Under the pieces are notes generated by a model that did not search any database, was not told the origin of the DNA, and saw only the letters and a list, made by a program, of their open reading frames with translations. A DNA stretch of 43,336 nt, from positions 1 through 43,336 of the IMG/VR virus record IMGVR_UViG_3300042402_007381; one strand, written 5' to 3'. A program made the translations under genes and the position numbers. This stretch comes from a virus. Positions 7,518-14,699 of this stretch are shown piece by piece. Position 1 is the first letter of the stretch. Every line of letters begins with the position of its first letter.

Positions 7518-7858
7518 GTAAAAAAATCATAGCACAGGCACTTACGGTTTGCCGCTCACTCATTTCTTAGTTGTATTGTCTTGTTATGGGCAGCAATCAC
7601 CCTACTGCCGTTTGCTTTTAACCTAATAACTTATACGGACGATTTGCGGTCGCTACCCGATTTCGTTATTTCGAACTGTGTATCTGATGCTAGCTAGACA
7701 GAGCAGACATTGACAGTGCATTAGGCTGGTGAACACAGCCTTTTTCCAAAACAATACAACTAAGAAACCATATTGAAACACACTACCTGCTCTGCCGGCC
7801 GGTATCACTTACCGCGGAGTTGTGCGCCTTCCAGCTCCTTTCGTAATGCGTTTCAATA
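7518..7858 (-). ncRNA. Highly structured non-coding region, candidate phage RNA
   Basis: There is no convincing reading frame in this stretch of about 340 bases, but it has strong self-complementarity. A 17-base perfect inverted repeat (7563-7579 with 7751-7767) encloses 170 bases. A 12-base perfect inverted repeat (7768-7779 with 7850-7861) starts immediately beside it and runs into the CCA end of tRNA-Leu. Local hairpins include GGCAG/CTGCC (7590-7609), AGGCTG/CAGCCT (7723-7741) and CGGTA/TACCG (about 7799-7815). It is placed between tRNA genes, so it is probably co-transcribed with them on the minus strand. I cannot match it to a named RNA family; it is too short for GOLLD. Confidence 0.5.
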
Positions 7859-7944
7859 TGGTGCCGGTAACCAGATTCGAACTGGTACGCCTATCAAGCG
7901 GTGGATTTTAAATCCACTGGGTCTACCTATTCCCCCATACCGGC
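7859..7944 (-). tRNA. tRNA-Leu(TAA)
   Basis: Class II tRNA: acceptor GCCGGTA with TACCGGC, anticodon loop TTTAAAA (TAA), long variable arm (CGCTTGATAGGCG), T-loop TTCGAAT, discriminator A, CCA encoded. The CCA bases are also one strand of a 12-bp inverted repeat that continues into the downstream structured RNA. Confidence 0.93.
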
Positions 7945-7949
7945 ATTTT

Positions 7950-8037
7950 TGGTACTCCGAGTCGGATTCGAACCGACAGTGAACTTTCGTTGCCGGCTTA
8001 TGAGGCCGGTGCCTGCAACCTATACGGCGTTCGGAGT
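7950..8037 (-). tRNA. Class II tRNA with CAT anticodon (possible Ile2, lysidine type)
   Basis: All stems are perfect: acceptor ACTCCGA with TCGGAGT, D-stem GCC/GGC, anticodon stem CCGGC/GCCGG around CTCATAA, T-arm GTCGG-TTCGAAT-CCGAC, discriminator A, CCA encoded. The variable region is 15 bases long and folds as AAC-GAAA-GTT, so this is a class II tRNA. Class II shape belongs to Leu, Ser and Tyr, whereas CAT-anticodon tRNAs (Met and Ile2) are normally class I. A tilS-like gene lies 0.9 kb upstream, which favours lysidine modification of C34 and reading of AUA. Amino-acid identity is uncertain. Confidence 0.85.
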
Positions 8038-8053
8038 GTATTTTGTTTACTTT

Positions 8054-8839
8054 TTATTTCACAACAATTAAATTATATATGCCTTTTTTAATGTTGTCAA
8101 TATCTTTTTTATCAATTATCAATAATTTCTTGGGGAATTGTTTCCATTTTGCTTCATCTCTTTCAGTTTTGTATCCTTTAACTTCGACATAACTATCATA
8201 CTTTGGCAAATAGAAATCCGGGTAGTAAGTTCTTTCACCTTGCCAAACATATTTAAATCCTTCTGTATTTCGAAAACATTCAATAGAATTAGCTTCACAA
8301 TATTTGTAAAATTCTAACTCCCACGATCCCTGAAATTTTATTCCCTTATATTCTATTTGTTTGACTCTTCCACGATTAGAACTAGTATACGAGTCTGGGT
8401 TGTTATTGACAGCTCGACGCATAGCTTCGGCGTGTTTTTTTCTTATCGCCGGATCGGCCCATCTTGTTTCGTTTGCTTTTTTCGTTGCTTCACTAATTTT
8501 TAGTCGAGTTCTCTCACTTACTTCCGGTAGTGGTAGTCCCATCTTTTTTGCTTTAGCAAACTGATTGCTACCTTTCTTACCAAGCATACCAAAAGAAGAT
8601 TTTTTAACTTTTTTTTCAGGATTCGATTTACAATATAACTCGTGTTGAGTAATACTGTTCATTGAAGACCCGATTTTATCGCAAAATTTACATTTCAAAC
8701 TTCTTTCTTGTTTCTCTCTAGGTGAACTAAACAACTTACCAGTTCGACACTGTTTTGAATTATAGTGTATAGGTAAATTATTCGATGTCAAAACATTTTT
8801 ACAGATAGTACAAGAGCAAAGGCGTTTATTGGTTTTCAT
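8054..8839 (-). CDS. Free-standing homing endonuclease (PD-(D/E)XK type)
   Basis: About 261 residues. The N-terminus has two Cys/His zinc-finger-like motifs (CSCTIC...C and CKFCDK...H...C), a middle NUMOD3-like basic segment (SERTRLKISEATKKANETRW), and a C-terminal nuclease core YYPDFYLP...YVEVKGYK, with Asp and E-x-K as in phage homing enzymes of the F-CphI/PD-(D/E)XK kind. ATG at 8839 is preferred over the GTG at 8845 because a late promoter lies six bases before it. It lies between the class II tRNA and a truncated tRNA 5' half, suggesting that its insertion or spread disrupted that tRNA. Confidence 0.75.
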   Translation of the reverse strand: MKTNKRLCSCTICKNVLTSNNLPIHYNSKQCRTGKLFSSPREKQERSLKCKFCDKIGSSMNSITQHELYCKSNPEKKVKKSSFGMLGKKGSNQFAKAKKMGLPLPEVSERTRLKISEATKKANETRWADPAIRKKHAEAMRRAVNNNPDSYTSSNRGRVKQIEYKGIKFQGSWELEFYKYCEANSIECFRNTEGFKYVWQGERTYYPDFYLPKYDSYVEVKGYKTERDEAKWKQFPKKLLIIDKKDIDNIKKGIYNLIVVK

Positions 8840-8845
8840 AAACAC

Positions 8846-8853
8846 TATTTATC
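8846..8853 (-). promoter_or_regulatory. T4-type late promoter GATAAATA
   Basis: GATAAATA, then GTGTTT and the ATG at 8839. It begins right at the break point of the truncated tRNA. Confidence 0.5.
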
Positions 8854-8882
8854 TCTGCTCTAACCTATTGAGCTATAGAGGC
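8851..8882 (-). pseudogene. Truncated tRNA, 5' half only
   Basis: On the minus strand GCCTCTATAGCTCAATAGG continues with TTAGAGCAGAGA: a perfect acceptor 5' strand, D-stem GCTC/GAGC and D-loop with GG, ending where the anticodon stem should start. The matching 3' half (a TAGAGGC acceptor strand) is not found in the flanking DNA. The homing endonuclease gene starts right at the break. Confidence 0.7.
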
Positions 8883-8912
8883 GATTGCAACAACATCGCT
8901 ATTATATCTATT

Positions 8913-9578
8913 TTAAAAACTGCTGTCAACTAATTTATCTTCAAACCCCAAAGCCTGTTCTACCAATTGTCGTTCTACAACACGGCGTACTACACGATCA
9001 ATTCCAGGATTGACATGCCTTACATGTGGCATAAGCTGATGTCTAACATAATTGCGTTGATATCGTAAATCCTGATTGCTGAGATCTTCGGACCAGGGAA
9101 TACTGTGTCGCTGACACCATTGCTGTAGTTCTTGTTTTTTGGTCAATAAAAAAGGCCGCACTACATTGTTTCTACGCAATGGTACAGTTTTCGCAGTACC
9201 ATGCAACATACTCCAAACATAGGTTTCTACACAGTCATCTAAGTGATGTGCAGTAACTACAGGCATTTGAATTCCTTCTAAGAATTGGTAACGCTGAATT
9301 CGCCAATGTTCTTCTTGGCTTTGTCCCTGTGGTCTATCTTTACTATACCACCCTAAAATTAAAGGTAACTGTTTTGAATGACAGTATTTTGTTAGAAATT
9401 CACAGGCACGGTCACTGTTTTCTGTATTGTGATGGAAAAAAGCTACAGTAACATCATGGTTTCTATTGAGAAAATCCAGTGCTGCCATACTGTCTACTCC
9501 ACCACTGACAGCAATAGTTAGTTTCCTGGGCAATTTACAAGCTAATTTGATCATTTTTAGACAATTTGTGCAATGCAA
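8913..9578 (-). CDS. tilS: tRNA(Ile)-lysidine synthase, short phage form
   Basis: 221 residues. N-terminal PP-loop VSGGVDSM (residues 24-31), AHHLDDCVET (110-119), a MLHGT loop, then RPFLLTKKQELQQWC and PWSEDLSNQDLRYQRNYVRH, the diagnostic TilS block. The reaction ligates lysine to C34 of tRNA-Ile2(CAU), using ATP, so that it reads AUA. Bacterial TilS usually has extra C-terminal domains; this form stops after the catalytic core. It sits at the head of the tRNA cluster, close to the CAT-anticodon tRNA, its likely substrate. An alternative ATG lies at 9554. Confidence 0.88.
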   Translation of the reverse strand: MHCTNCLKMIKLACKLPRKLTIAVSGGVDSMAALDFLNRNHDVTVAFFHHNTENSDRACEFLTKYCHSKQLPLILGWYSKDRPQGQSQEEHWRIQRYQFLEGIQMPVVTAHHLDDCVETYVWSMLHGTAKTVPLRRNNVVRPFLLTKKQELQQWCQRHSIPWSEDLSNQDLRYQRNYVRHQLMPHVRHVNPGIDRVVRRVVERQLVEQALGFEDKLVDSSF

Positions 9579-9586
9579 TATAAATA
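9579..9586 (+). promoter_or_regulatory. T4-type late promoter TATAAATA
   Basis: Exact TATAAATA seven bases before the ATG at 9594; it starts directly at the tilS start, so the two genes are divergent. Confidence 0.6.
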
Positions 9587-9593
9587 AGTATGT

Positions 9594-9776
9594 ATGAAAT
9601 TTATAGATAAAATTTTCTACATTGTCGGCAAAATCTCAAGCAGAATACTAGGAAATGCCATTTCTGTCAATGAAATTGAAAGATATATCATAGGACACAA
9701 TCCTTTAACGCATAGTCAAGTCGACAGCTTAATCAAAAATTATGAAAGGAAAAATTCAGGATTATGGAAACTTTAA
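9594..9776 (+). CDS. Small hypothetical protein, 60 residues
   Basis: A short basic, partly hydrophobic N-terminal helix, then a helical segment SVNEIERYIIGHNP and THSQVDSLIKNYERK. It shares its last bases with the next mini-gene (overlap 9764-9776). It could be a small membrane-associated or DUF3563-like protein. Function unknown. Confidence 0.55.
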   Translation: MKFIDKIFYIVGKISSRILGNAISVNEIERYIIGHNPLTHSQVDSLIKNYERKNSGLWKL

Positions 9777-9868
9777 AAAGAATATTTAACACTATCAGTG
9801 GTTTTTTAACTGAAATTGCAGAACTTCGTGCCCGTCATTTACAAAATAACCACAAAAATTACTATTAA
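9764..9868 (+). CDS. Very small hypothetical protein, 34 residues
   Basis: ATG at 9764 inside the end of the previous gene, with AAGGA upstream; TAA at 9866. One amphipathic helix, then a basic tail ending in RARHLQNNHKNYY. It resembles the tiny helical proteins common in aquatic bacteria and phages. Translational coupling to the 60-residue ORF supports it. Confidence 0.5.
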   Translation: METLKRIFNTISGFLTEIAELRARHLQNNHKNYY

Positions 9869-9877
9869 ATCTCAGAC

Positions 9878-9908
9878 AATTGGGAGTATTTTATAAATAC
9901 TCCCAATT
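9878..9908. repeat. 13-bp perfect palindrome enclosing a late promoter
   Basis: AATTGGGAGTATT (9878-9890) and its exact inverse AATACTCCCAATT (9896-9908), separated by TTATA. The right arm and loop contain the TATAAATA motif. As RNA this would be a stable hairpin that could also end the upstream mini-gene transcript. Confidence 0.8.
9892..9899 (+). promoter_or_regulatory. T4-type late promoter TATAAATA in palindrome
   Basis: Exact TATAAATA, nine bases before the ATG of the first PP-loop ATPase gene at 9909. Confidence 0.6.
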
Positions 9909-10826
9909 ATGTCTCATTCTATATCATGGTCCGACGGGCTACTTGATTATAAACAGCACACTATAACTATAGCTGCTAATCTTATCGCTTATAATTGTCA
10001 TTTACAAGATAAAAGTTTATCACCAGACAATTTTGATGAGTCATTTCGACAAATTTTAGAAAAGTTTGTTTTTTCTAAAATAGAATTATTGTATAGTGGT
10101 GGGCTGGATAGCGAATTCGTATTGGTTAGTTTAAAAAATTTCGGTTATCCTGTTGTTGCTGTTACAATGAAACTTATGTGTAGAGGATATCCTATTAATA
10201 CACATGATTTGTATTACAGTGAAAAATTCTGTAGACAAAATAACATAGAGCAGAGATTTATAGAATTAGATATTGAAAAATTTTTTGAAAGTGGTCGTTA
10301 TCAAGATTATCTATTAGACTACTATATTCAGCAACCTCATGTGGCCACACATTTTTGGATGTTTGAGCAATGTGATAATTTTCCTATTTTGGCAGGCGAA
10401 TATAGTTGGCCCTGGGTCGATGAACCTATTTTAAGCCCACATAGATTAGAGTATAGCTGCTATGACAGATTTCTTGCTGATAATTCTATAAATGGTATCG
10501 GCAATCTTTTAAATTACAGTTACAACATAAACAGATCACTGATCAGTGCTCATATAGAATTATATAAACAAAATTTCATTTTAAACGACAGAACTTTGCC
10601 TATATTCAAAAAAAATCTCTATCAAAAACTCAGCAATTATACCTTTGAAGTCCGTATGCGAAATTCGGGCTGGGAAAATCTTCCTAAATCTGTTTTCAAC
10701 AAAAGTCAATATCGAGTTGAGTTAATTCGGCAACACAACAAAATCAGCAAAAGTGCTATATCATGGAATTTGGGTATAGCAAAACTATTAAATGGAAATA
10801 TCTACAGCAATGACCGATATAGTTAA
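9909..10826 (+). CDS. Asparagine-synthase-like PP-loop ATPase, copy A
   Basis: 305 residues. The PP-loop SGGLDS (residues 63-68) marks an N-type ATP pyrophosphatase fold as in the synthetase domain of asparagine synthase, but the N-terminal glutaminase domain is absent, so it would need another nitrogen donor or would simply adenylate its substrate. It is similar in length and layout to the protein at 11965-12882 (same 305 residues, same SGGxDSE followed by a Val-Thr strand and an acidic DIxxF block), so the two are paralogues. It is the first gene of a + strand operon with a methyltransferase and GNAT. Substrate unknown. Confidence 0.7.
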   Translation: MSHSISWSDGLLDYKQHTITIAANLIAYNCHLQDKSLSPDNFDESFRQILEKFVFSKIELLYSGGLDSEFVLVSLKNFGYPVVAVTMKLMCRGYPINTHDLYYSEKFCRQNNIEQRFIELDIEKFFESGRYQDYLLDYYIQQPHVATHFWMFEQCDNFPILAGEYSWPWVDEPILSPHRLEYSCYDRFLADNSINGIGNLLNYSYNINRSLISAHIELYKQNFILNDRTLPIFKKNLYQKLSNYTFEVRMRNSGWENLPKSVFNKSQYRVELIRQHNKISKSAISWNLGIAKLLNGNIYSNDRYS

Positions 10827-11367
10827 TTTCAATGCCGATAGTTTCAGCCATGGACAAATATTAAGTAAAATATGGTTATGCCAAACAATAGAACCTTATC
10901 TTCAAGATCGGCGTAGTCTCGCTATCTTAGGCTGTTGGTATAATGCTTTGGGATTTATTCTCAGAGCGCGTGGTAACATTCATAGAATAACAGGTTATGA
11001 CTTAGATGCCACTGCAATATCAACGGCTGATCGCATCTGTGACAGTTGGTGTTTGGACGGATCTATTAGTCATAATATAGCCGATGTTAATAAAGTCGAT
11101 CTCACCCCATTTGATGTAGTGATTAACACCAGTAGTGAACATATGAGCTCGGACTGGTTTGATTATGTCAAATCTGGAACATTAGTTTGTGTACAAAGCA
11201 GCGACATTGTTGATTCTGGGCCTCCTTGGCTGATCTCTAATCCTTCGCCCTCTTTTGAAGATTTTTTGGACAAATATCCTATGAGTTCCGAGTTGTTCAC
11301 CGGCCAAAAATTTTTTGATTATGTCACATTATCCTATAATAGATTTATGATATTAGGAATTAAGTAA
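10810..11367 (+). CDS. Class I SAM-dependent methyltransferase-like protein
   Basis: About 185 residues from the ATG at 10810 (an ATG at 10792 is possible; 10810 has GGAAAT upstream). AILGCWYNALGFIL is motif I, GYDLDATA is the ribose-binding acidic strand, and FDVVINTSSEHM is the motif IV region. It overlaps the PP-loop gene by 17 bases. A phage-type methyltransferase of unknown target; a place in the same modification route as its neighbours is inference. Confidence 0.65.
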   Translation: MTDIVNFNADSFSHGQILSKIWLCQTIEPYLQDRRSLAILGCWYNALGFILRARGNIHRITGYDLDATAISTADRICDSWCLDGSISHNIADVNKVDLTPFDVVINTSSEHMSSDWFDYVKSGTLVCVQSSDIVDSGPPWLISNPSPSFEDFLDKYPMSSELFTGQKFFDYVTLSYNRFMILGIK

Positions 11368-11376
11368 TTAAGTAAC

Positions 11377-11913
11377 ATGGTTTATGAAATTCATTCATCT
11401 GATGATTCACCTAGGGGAATCGAGCTGTTATATTCAGTGTTCTCTGCAATAGATCCCAACGAGCCATACTACAATAACTATTCACCGCAATGCCAAAATA
11501 TAATGGGCAATTTTTGGCAAATTCTCAATGCAGGTAGATATCTCAATGGATGCTACTATGTATTAGAGATTGACAACGAATATGTCTGTAGTGCCGGATG
11601 GAATGCCTATACTGAAGATACAGCAATTTTGTTAAGTAGAGCATTTGTTTTGCCAAAATATCGTGCAACATATCCATTGGCCAAACATATACTTCCTAGA
11701 ATTTTAGAAAATACTCAGAGATTTCCACATCAATGGATTTGCTGCAATGACTATAATCGAGCCATTTATGATTTCTTTGAGCGTGCATACAACAAGCGAA
11801 GCACCGCTCTTTACAGTAATTGGCCAAGTATCTATAAAAAATTTATACCAATCGGCCGCCGAAATATATACAATACTGAACAATTGGTAGCTGAGTATAA
11901 TGTTGACCACTGA
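11377..11913 (+). CDS. GNAT-family N-acyltransferase
   Basis: 178 residues. Beta strands YYVLEIDNEYVCSAGW and TAILLSRAFVLPKYR, then the helix with the CoA-contact region (RATYPLAKHILP), and a C-terminal ICCNDYNRAIYDFFERAY, the Asn/Tyr-containing end typical of GNAT. It lies between PP-loop copies A and B. It probably acylates an amine; the substrate is unknown. Confidence 0.65.
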   Translation: MVYEIHSSDDSPRGIELLYSVFSAIDPNEPYYNNYSPQCQNIMGNFWQILNAGRYLNGCYYVLEIDNEYVCSAGWNAYTEDTAILLSRAFVLPKYRATYPLAKHILPRILENTQRFPHQWICCNDYNRAIYDFFERAYNKRSTALYSNWPSIYKKFIPIGRRNIYNTEQLVAEYNVDH

Positions 11914-11964
11914 TTTCCTTAGAGATAGTCTCACTATCTATGCGTTATTCAACCAAAAATTTCT

Positions 11965-12882
11965 ATGAATTTCACAGACAAAAATCATCTATCATACAGT
12001 ATTGGAGATAGAAAGTACGGATTTAGGGAATCAGTTATTGATAAATTTACTGTCGAAGTAGGCAAAATAGATCCTCAACATTATGCTAAAACTAATTTTG
12101 AAACTGAATTACAGAGAACAGCTGATTTAGTTTATAGAGAGTTTGGCAATGATTTTATTTTATTACTAAGCGGCGGTACAGACAGTGAAATTGTAGCACA
12201 CAATTTCCTTAGTATCGGTATAAAGCCGTACTGTGTCACAGCAAGATTCGTAGGAGATTATAATCTCACCGATGTCGAAGAAGCTAAGAGAATAACCAAA
12301 GAGCTAGATCTCAAACACGATATAATTGATTTTGATATCCGTGAGTTTTATTATTCTGGTCAAGCCAGCGAGTTTGGCAGTGGAATTCAATGTACACAGA
12401 TTACTTACAATATGTGTTATTTTCTTTTGAATCGATTACAGAGCGCGGGTGTAATGGGCGGAGAAGCATTGCTGACCAGAAATGTCACAAAAAATGATAG
12501 CTATTGGTATTGGACATTTCGTGAAAACGAAGATGCTAGTGCTATGAGATTTGCAATTAAATACAATCTACCATTGGTCAATGAATGGTTTAGTTATACT
12601 CCTGAACTATTACTGTGTTATCTTGAAGATACAGAAATCGTCAAATTAGTCACTGAGAAATATAATTACAAACTGACCAGTGTCAGCAGTAAAAATCGAA
12701 TATTGAAAAGACTTTGTCCTTATGTAACTGAGAAACGCAAAACTCATGGTTTTGAAAATTTACTAGCATTTAATCATCAAAGCTATCGTGACACGGCCAG
12801 TCTGGTATTACCAAGACTTGAACCAAGTCTTGATGGTATTAAGTATGAAGAAGTGATTCAACAACTTAGAGGTATAGAATAA
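11965..12882 (+). CDS. Asparagine-synthase-like PP-loop ATPase, copy B
   Basis: 305 residues with SGGTDS at residues 69-74, followed by conserved strands (CVTARF) and IIDFDIREFYYSG. No glutaminase domain. It is a paralogue of copy A (9909). Its stop overlaps the ATG of the next GNAT gene (TAATG), so they are translationally coupled. Together with copy A and its GNAT this looks like a duplicated ATPase + GNAT module. Confidence 0.7.
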   Translation: MNFTDKNHLSYSIGDRKYGFRESVIDKFTVEVGKIDPQHYAKTNFETELQRTADLVYREFGNDFILLLSGGTDSEIVAHNFLSIGIKPYCVTARFVGDYNLTDVEEAKRITKELDLKHDIIDFDIREFYYSGQASEFGSGIQCTQITYNMCYFLLNRLQSAGVMGGEALLTRNVTKNDSYWYWTFRENEDASAMRFAIKYNLPLVNEWFSYTPELLLCYLEDTEIVKLVTEKYNYKLTSVSSKNRILKRLCPYVTEKRKTHGFENLLAFNHQSYRDTASLVLPRLEPSLDGIKYEEVIQQLRGIE

Positions 12883-13481
12883 TGCAGATTAGAAAACTTG
12901 ATTATCAGGATAGAAACATCTGTCAAGGTTTATTCATGAACCAAAAATACATGGGCGGACATGATATATCTGGATTTTATCGAAGTCCTACAGCAAATCA
13001 TGATCAAAATACTCAGTATTATCACAATTTCTGTAATGCTTATCTAGCAGATTTGAAGAACTATGTTGCATTTGGTGCATTCGAAAATAATGAAATCGTC
13101 GGCATAATTAGTGCTTACAAAAGCATTGATGAACCAAGTTGGTATGGCACTCAAATTCGCAGCAACGACGGTAGAACTGTGGTTCGGGCACTGCTGGATC
13201 AAATGATTGACCACATGGAATCTGAAGGTCGTTTGAAATTTTATACACTATGGAATGTGAAAAATTCACGACTTCTTCGCAGATTTGCTTTCAATAAGCG
13301 CACCAATGAACGTTATGATTATTTTGATGAATATCTTGTGCCAGAAAAACACAAGTGCTTGTACACTCAGCATTGGCATGTACTATTCAACCGTGTATTG
13401 TTACCAGTGGAAACTGTAGTTCGATGCACCTTTCTAAAACAAAAATATCGTGAACAGTTGCCGATTGGCGGAAATATCTAG
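12882..13481 (+). CDS. GNAT-like acyltransferase, coupled to PP-loop copy B
   Basis: 199 residues. The core YVAFGAFENNEIVGIISAYKS (about residues 61-80) and the later RTVVRALLDQMIDHME helix and FYTLWNVKNSRLLRRFAF end follow the GNAT order. It is less typical than the 11377 GNAT but of similar size. It ends two bases from the convergent SDR gene. Substrate unknown. Confidence 0.6.
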   Translation: MQIRKLDYQDRNICQGLFMNQKYMGGHDISGFYRSPTANHDQNTQYYHNFCNAYLADLKNYVAFGAFENNEIVGIISAYKSIDEPSWYGTQIRSNDGRTVVRALLDQMIDHMESEGRLKFYTLWNVKNSRLLRRFAFNKRTNERYDYFDEYLVPEKHKCLYTQHWHVLFNRVLLPVETVVRCTFLKQKYREQLPIGGNI

Positions 13482-13482
13482 A

Positions 13483-14136
13483 TTATTTAGAAAGAAAGTG
13501 ATTGTTCATAGTGATTCTAGATATGTTGATATATCTCGGTTGTGCTAGAATCCATTCAATGGTTTTAGCGATATCTATGGGTTTTATCGGCGTAAAATCA
13601 TTGAAGTTATAGTTAGTATATCTCGACTCACTTACCGGACGTTTCGTAAACTCATTGAAATCTGTCGGCATTACAATGTCTGGTTCTAGCGTTGTTACCC
13701 TGATATCTCTAGTTCTACTTCTACTGAGACAGATACAGAAATTACTGATTGCATTTTTACTGTTATTATAATTTATGCGGTCTTGAGTGATGTTTTTATG
13801 GCCGTTGGACATCAGGGCTGCAATCGAGGATATGTTGATTATAACGCTGCCGGCATCCAATGAATTATAGAATCTTGAAATCAAATCTGCAGCGGCAACA
13901 TAATTCAGTTCAAGTGTTTCAGTAACAGAGTTGGATATCTTTCCAGCGCAAATAACAACAATGTCGGGTTTATAATCTTTTATTAGTAAATCTCGAAAAT
14001 CAGACTTACAGATATCACCGAGAACATCTGCGTTGGTTCTTGCCAAGGTAGTCACAGAATATTTTTCTGAAAAATATTCTGCACATACTTTACCTATGCC
14101 TTTACTTGCCCCGACTATCAACATTTTTTTATTCAT
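13483..14136 (-). CDS. Short-chain dehydrogenase/reductase
   Basis: 217 residues of the classical SDR type: GASKGIG (residues 9-15) for cofactor, a CAG motif in place of NAG, ISSIA with the catalytic Ser, and YNNSK (Tyr-x3-Lys) after an insertion. An oxidoreductase for a hydroxyl/keto group; substrate unknown. It is transcribed against its neighbours from a late promoter that ends five bases before the ATG and touches, back to back, the promoter of the 14163 gene. Confidence 0.8.
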   Translation of the reverse strand: MNKKMLIVGASKGIGKVCAEYFSEKYSVTTLARTNADVLGDICKSDFRDLLIKDYKPDIVVICAGKISNSVTETLELNYVAAADLISRFYNSLDAGSVIINISSIAALMSNGHKNITQDRINYNNSKNAISNFCICLSRSRTRDIRVTTLEPDIVMPTDFNEFTKRPVSESRYTNYNFNDFTPIKPIDIAKTIEWILAQPRYINISRITMNNHFLSK

Positions 14137-14141
14137 GTTAG

Positions 14142-14149
14142 TATTTATA
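14142..14149 (-). promoter_or_regulatory. T4-type late promoter TATAAATA, 5 bases before ATG
   Basis: TATAAATA, then CTAAC and ATG at 14136. It shares base 14149 with the divergent + strand site. Confidence 0.6.
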
Positions 14150-14156
14150 ATAAATA
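14149..14156 (+). promoter_or_regulatory. T4-type late promoter AATAAATA
   Basis: AATAAATA, then TTCTTC and ATG at 14163 (six bases). It forms a near-palindromic divergent pair with the minus-strand site. Confidence 0.55.
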
Positions 14157-14162
14157 TTCTTC

Positions 14163-14699
14163 ATGAACATTTTGTTGGATAATATTAGATTTGAAAAATA
14201 CACTTGGCTGAGGATCCCAGACACAACAAATCGACTACTGTTTAGAAATTGCTTTCAACATCGTTTTTCTAAAATAGACAGTATTAGTGTTGTTCTTAGC
14301 AGCTTTGAACAACAAATAGAAGAAAACAATAAATATTTGTCCAATCAAGAGGAGTTTACATTTTTTTGTTATCTTCGTGGTTTAGTGACTGATGCAGAAT
14401 TATTGTTTGGCAAAGTTAGTCTTTGGCGCATTTCTGGGCATAGTCAAGTAAAATATCATAGAGATAACTATGCATATCATAGTTATATAGACAGATACGT
14501 CTATAATATAAACATGCTAAATTCACAGACTGATTTTCTCTCAGAAAAAAATAAGATTGAATCTGAACCAGGCTCTATAATAAAGTTCGATCATAAAAAG
14601 TTTCATTCTGTAAAAAATAATAGTGATGTTGATGTTTATTTTTTAACATTCGATTTAGTCAAACAAAACTTTATTTCATTATTATCGGAGCAATTATAA
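14163..14699 (+). CDS. Putative Fe(II)/2-oxoglutarate oxygenase (Asp/Asn hydroxylase-like) 1
   Basis: 178 residues. H99-R-D101 gives the facial-triad HxD, followed by a YNINML strand and a distal H148 in KKFHSVKNNSD. The SVKN beta-turn after the last His is typical of aspartyl/asparaginyl beta-hydroxylase-like proteins; a clear 2OG-binding Arg is not obvious. It lies directly before the desaturase gene, whose ATG follows its stop without a gap. Confidence 0.6.
   Translation: MNILLDNIRFEKYTWLRIPDTTNRLLFRNCFQHRFSKIDSISVVLSSFEQQIEENNKYLSNQEEFTFFCYLRGLVTDAELLFGKVSLWRISGHSQVKYHRDNYAYHSYIDRYVYNINMLNSQTDFLSEKNKIESEPGSIIKFDHKKFHSVKNNSDVDVYFLTFDLVKQNFISLLSEQL

Noticed and set aside
7723-7745. Rho-independent terminator on the + strand
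   Set aside because: AGGCTG/CAGCCT with T5 looks like one, but no + strand gene lies upstream; taken as part of the structured RNA.
7518-7858. tmRNA or GOLLD RNA
   Set aside because: No tRNA-like ends or resume frame for tmRNA; too short for GOLLD.
7773-7982. Reading frame of 69 codons on the + strand
   Set aside because: It covers the structured RNA and the antisense of two tRNAs.
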